Of a stretch of 64,000 nt of DNA, positions 60,001-64,000 are shown piece after piece; position 1 is the stretch's first letter; each line of letters opens with the position of its first letter. A program made the position numbers and the translations under genes. Source of the DNA: Cupriavidus sp. WGlv3. Its GTDB lineage: Bacteria; Pseudomonadota; Gammaproteobacteria; Burkholderiales; Burkholderiaceae. Location: NCBI RefSeq assembly GCF_023952475.1, contig NZ_JALHRX010000002.1, positions 310,001 through 374,000 on the forward strand, written 5' to 3'. The notes below the pieces were generated by a model. It did no database searches. It saw only the letters and a list, made by a program, of their open reading frames with translations, and was not told the origin of the DNA.

Positions 60001-63000
60001 GCTGTTCACGCGGCTGGTCAATATCGGCGATGCCAAGTCGCTGGCCACCCACCCGGCATCGACCACGCACCGCCAGCTCAACGCCGAAGAACTGCAGGCG
60101 GCGGGCGTCAGCGAGGACATGGTACGGCTGTCGATCGGCATCGAGCATATCGACGACCTGATCGAAGACCTGGACCGCGCGCTGGCAGCGGCCTGACCTC
60201 CAGCCATGCCCGCTACCGCTGGTTTGCTCCCCTCTCCCGCCCGCGGGAGAGGGGCCGGGGGAGAGGGTAGGCGCTCGCACTAGCCGATCACTTCACCGCT
60301 TCCTCGTCACCGCGCTTGCCCCGCGCCTCCAGCACGAAATAGCTCACTGATCCGATCATCAACGGAATCAGGTAATACAACGCCCGATACGCGATCAGCG
60401 CCGCGAGCAGCAGCCCGTGCGGCACCTGGTCGCCCAGCATGGTCAGGAACACGGTCTCGATCACGCCCAGCCCGCCGGGGATGCGCACTACCACCCCCGC
60501 CAGCCCGGACGCCAGCAGCACGCCAAGCACCGTGAAGTAGGTCGCATGCGTATGCAGCAGCGCGTACAGGATCGCGCCCATCGACATCCAGTGGGCCGCC
60601 GACAGCGCGCATTGCAACGCCGCGAAGCGCACCGTGGGCATATAGATGTCGTGGTCGCGCACGGTACGGTGGCGGCCGTGCCAGAGCGCGCACGCGGCCA
60701 GGTAAGCGGCCGGGAGGGCCAGCATCAGCATGCCCAGCACCCGCGTCAGTGCCGCGGGAATGCCCCACTCCGGCGGCAGCACCACCAGTTCGCCGGCGAG
60801 GATGGCGCCCGCCAGCACGGCATAGCCAAGCCAGTTGGTGGTGACCACCACCACGAACAGGCTCCAGATCTGCGGCGCGCTCAGCCCCGCGCGCGAGTAC
60901 AGCCGGTAGCGCACGCCCGCGCCGCCCAGCGTGGCGCCCAGGTTGAGGCTGAGCGTGTAACTGACATAGGAGATCGCCATCACCCGGCGCAGCGGCAGCG
61001 GGTGCCCGGCATAGCGGCAGCCGAGCACGTCGAACTGGCTGTACAGCAGCCCGCTCAGTGCCACGAAGCCGGCCGCTGGCAGCAGCGTGCGCGCGTTAAA
61101 GCCGCGCAGCGCTTCCAGCACCGCGTTCCAGTCGATGGTGCCCAGCTTGCGCGCGATCAGCGCCAGCACGGCGGCAATGAAGAGGATGCCGATGGCACGG
61201 CGCCAGGCCGGCCAGTGCGCATGCTGGCGGATGGCGGTCAGGGCCTCGGCGCCCGTCATTCCGCGCCTCCGCGCAACACCACCACGCGCCGCGCGTTGCG
61301 CCGCCCGCCCGGCATCGGCTGCACCAGCCGGGGCGCGTGCGCCGGCAGCCAGCCCGCCCAGGCCGGGAAGCGCCGCAGGAAGTGGAACATCAGCGTCGCG
61401 CCCAGCGCATCGAGGCGGTTGCGCGGCGACTTCAGCCCCGGCGGCACCGCGCGGCAGCGCGCGCCGATCAGCGCTTCGAGCCGGCCGCGCAGGTGGCACG
61501 CGAAGGCTTCATCGCGGATCACGAGATTGGCCTCGAGGTTCAGCGACAGACTCAGCGGGTCGAGGTTGCTGGAGCCGACCGTGGCCCAGTTGTCGTCGAC
61601 CACCGCGACCTTGCCGTGGAAAGGCCGCTCGACGTATTCGAGGATCTGCACGCCGGCGTCCTGCAGATGCGCGTAGAGCAGGCCGCCAGCGCGCGCCACC
61701 CACGGCATGTCGGGCTTGCCCTGCAGCAGCAGCCGCACCCGCACGCCGCGCGCGGCGGCCTCGCACAGCGCATGCAGCAGCCGGTAGCCCGGCAGGAAGT
61801 AAGCGTTGGCGATGATGACCTCGCGCCGCGCCGCGCGGATCGCGTCGAGGTAGGCAAATTCGATGTCGTTGCGGTGGCGGTGGTTGTCGCGCGTGACCAG
61901 GTTCACGCGTGCGTCGTAAGTGCGCGGATCCGGCCCCTCGCGTGCGGCCGCAGGCTTGGGCAAGGGCGGCAGCGGCGGACACGCGCCTGGCATCGCGCGC
62001 ACCAGGAAGTCGTGCACCCGGCGTGCAAAGGGCCCGCGGATTTCCACCGCATAGTCCTGCTTGGCCAGCGGCCCGAACTGGTACAGGTGCTGCGCCGAGA
62101 AATTGAGACCGCCGACGAACGCCACCTCGGCATCGACGGCGATCAGCTTGCGGTGCATGCGCCGGAAGATGTGGGTGCGCACCCCGAACAGCCGCGGCCG
62201 CGGCGAAAATGTGCAGAACTGCACGCCTGCATCGACCAGCCCGGCAATAAAGGCCGGCGACAGGTCATGCGAGCCGAAGCCGTCCACCGTCAGCGCCACG
62301 CGCACGCCGCGGCGCGCCGCGGCCAGCAGTGCCGCGTGCAATTTGTGGCCTACCTCGTCTTCAAACAGGATAAAAGTTTCCAGCAGTACGCTTTCGCGCG
62401 CGTGCGCAATGGCGTCGAACACGCACGGAAAATACTCCTCGCCGTTCTCCAGCAGGCGGAAGTGGTCGGAAGCGGACGGAAGCGGTGTCATGGCCGGGGA
62501 ATCGCCGCAAACACCATGCCAGCGACAACCGCACGCCAGCCGCAACTAACCTCGGCGACGGCCGCGCCGCCAGCGCGCCAGCACTGCGGCGGCCAGCGCA
62601 CCGGCTACCAGTCCCGCAAAAAAGATCGCCGCCGCCATGCCACTCCATGCGCCCGCGCCAGCATCTTCGGCGCCGCCCCGCGCCAGCGGCGCCAGCGACT
62701 GCCAGTCGGCGGCGGTGAACTGCGTCATCGCGGGCGCGCCATCCAGGCCATACACGCAGACCTCGCCGCCCGGCAGCTTGCAAAAGCGCGCCGGCGGACA
62801 ACTGCGCAGGATGGCCTGGGTCTCGCCTTCACCGCAGCGGGCGCCGGCGCTGCGCAGCACCTGGATGGTGACGTCGGGATGCTTGGTCAGTTGTTCGGGC
62901 ATGGCGGCCTCCCATGGCTTGCAGACGCAGAGACGCGTGACGCGTTCCTACAGCGTAGGCCTTATACCGCGCGGGCATATCGCCATGCGTAAACGCTCGT

Positions 63001-64000
63001 TCGTCCATTGGCTGCTTTTCCATACAATGGCCCGATGCCACGGCGCGACGCCGCGGCCACACCACCACATCAAAGGGGAGCATCCGATGCAATACGGGAA
63101 ATCCGGCCTGGCCGCGCGGCTGGCGGCAGTCGTGCTAGCGCTGGGCGTGGTGCAAGGCGCCGGCGCGGCCGATCCGGACAAGAAGGAAATCCGCTTCGGC
63201 GCCAGCGCCGGCCCCTATGCCGACCAGATCCGCTATGGCATCAAGCCGGTGCTGGAACAGCGCGGCTACAAGGTCACCATCGTCGAGTTCAGCGACTATG
63301 TGCAGCCGAACCTGGCGCTGGCTGACGGCGCCATCGACGCCAACGCCTTCCAGCACGTGGCCTACCTGAAGAAGTTCTCGGCCGACCGCAAGCTAGCGCT
63401 GAGCGACGTGATCCAGGTGCCAACCGCGCCGATCGGCATCTACAGCCGCAAGCACAAGGCACTGGCCGAGGTGAAGCCGGGCAACACCGTGTCGCTGCCG
63501 AACGACCCGACCAACCTGGCGCGCGCCATCGCCATCCTGCAGCAGATCGGCTGGGTCACGCTCAAGCCCGGCACCGATCCGATCCGCGCCAGCGAACGCG
63601 ATATCGACGCCAACCCGCACAAGCTCAAGCTGATCCAGCTGGAGGCCGCGCAGCTGCCGCGCTCGCTCGACGATGTCGACTATGCCTTCGTCAACGGCAA
63701 CTATGCGCTGGCCTCGGGCCTGAAGCTGACCTCGGCGCTGGCGCTGGAGAAGATTCCGGACTACTACATGAACCTGGTCGCGGTGAAGACCGCCGACCTG
63801 AACAAGCCCTTCGTCAGGGACATCCGCGAGGCCTACCAGTCCGCCCAGTTCAAGGCGGTGACGCAACAGCGCTTTGCCGGCTTCGTGCCGCCGCCGTACC
63901 AGCGCTGAGCCCCCCTGCGCGCATTGTTCTGGTTTCCTGGATGATCTATCCAGTCCCCGCCGATTTATTCCGCAGTCCCGGCCGCCTAAGCTGAAGCCTC

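Overview
The window is high-GC bacterial DNA that reads as a betaproteobacterium of the Burkholderiaceae, most likely Cupriavidus or a close relative. This is inferred from protein style, codon use and gene combinations (hopanoid hpn genes, pel operon, cop cluster, paired sulfonate ABC systems); I could not run a search. No rRNA, tRNA, CRISPR array, prophage or insertion sequence was recognised. Nearly all the sequence is coding. The one large gap is an AT-richer stretch of about 0.9 kb around 33.9-34.8 kb.

Layout. (1) 1-5.8 kb: the end of a hopanoid locus (hpnK partial, hpnL, hpnM, hpnN) followed by an mlaA-type lipoprotein gene, which together form a likely lipid-trafficking set. (2) 5.8-8.8 kb: a periplasmic FKBP isomerase, a TPR protein and two small uncharacterised envelope proteins. 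(3) 8.8-15.5 kb: a copper-resistance cluster, copABCD on the minus strand, divergent from the copRS two-component system. (4) 15.5-33.9 kb: one long minus-strand block holding all seven Pel exopolysaccharide genes (pelABCDEFG), then a response regulator, a LysM-FecR envelope protein and a CHASE2 histidine kinase, closed by a strong intrinsic terminator. (5) 34.8-35.1 kb: a cold-shock gene with a long leader. (6) 35.1-38.9 kb: the second hopanoid block (hpnD, squalene-hopene cyclase, hpnG). (7) 38.9-44.8 kb: an Hsp70-like protein, a class III CoA-transferase with a short citrate-synthase-like lyase, a diguanylate cyclase and an IclR regulator. (8) 45.1-46.7 kb: small orphan genes, including a HTH-only LysR-like protein, and a methyltransferase. 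(9) 46.8-60.2 kb: an organosulfur island with two SsuABC/TauABC-type importers, two TauD-type dioxygenases, a molybdenum sulfite dehydrogenase with its cytochrome, a flavin monooxygenase and an O-acetylhomoserine sulfhydrylase. (10) 60.3-64 kb: a YbhN/ClsB phospholipid pair, a small Cys-containing membrane protein and a MetQ/NlpA-type binding protein that lacks a lipobox.

How the parts work together. The hopanoid blocks make hopanoids (HpnD, Shc, HpnG) and probably move them between membranes (HpnM, HpnN, MlaA). The pel block makes a cationic exopolysaccharide under c-di-GMP control through PelD, and the adjoining kinase/FecR/regulator trio is the best candidate here for an uncharacterised regulatory system tied to matrix production. 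The sulfur island imports sulfonates, releases sulfite with TauD or flavin enzymes, and either oxidises the sulfite or feeds reduced sulfur into homocysteine. Its two divergent operon groups share a promoter motif.
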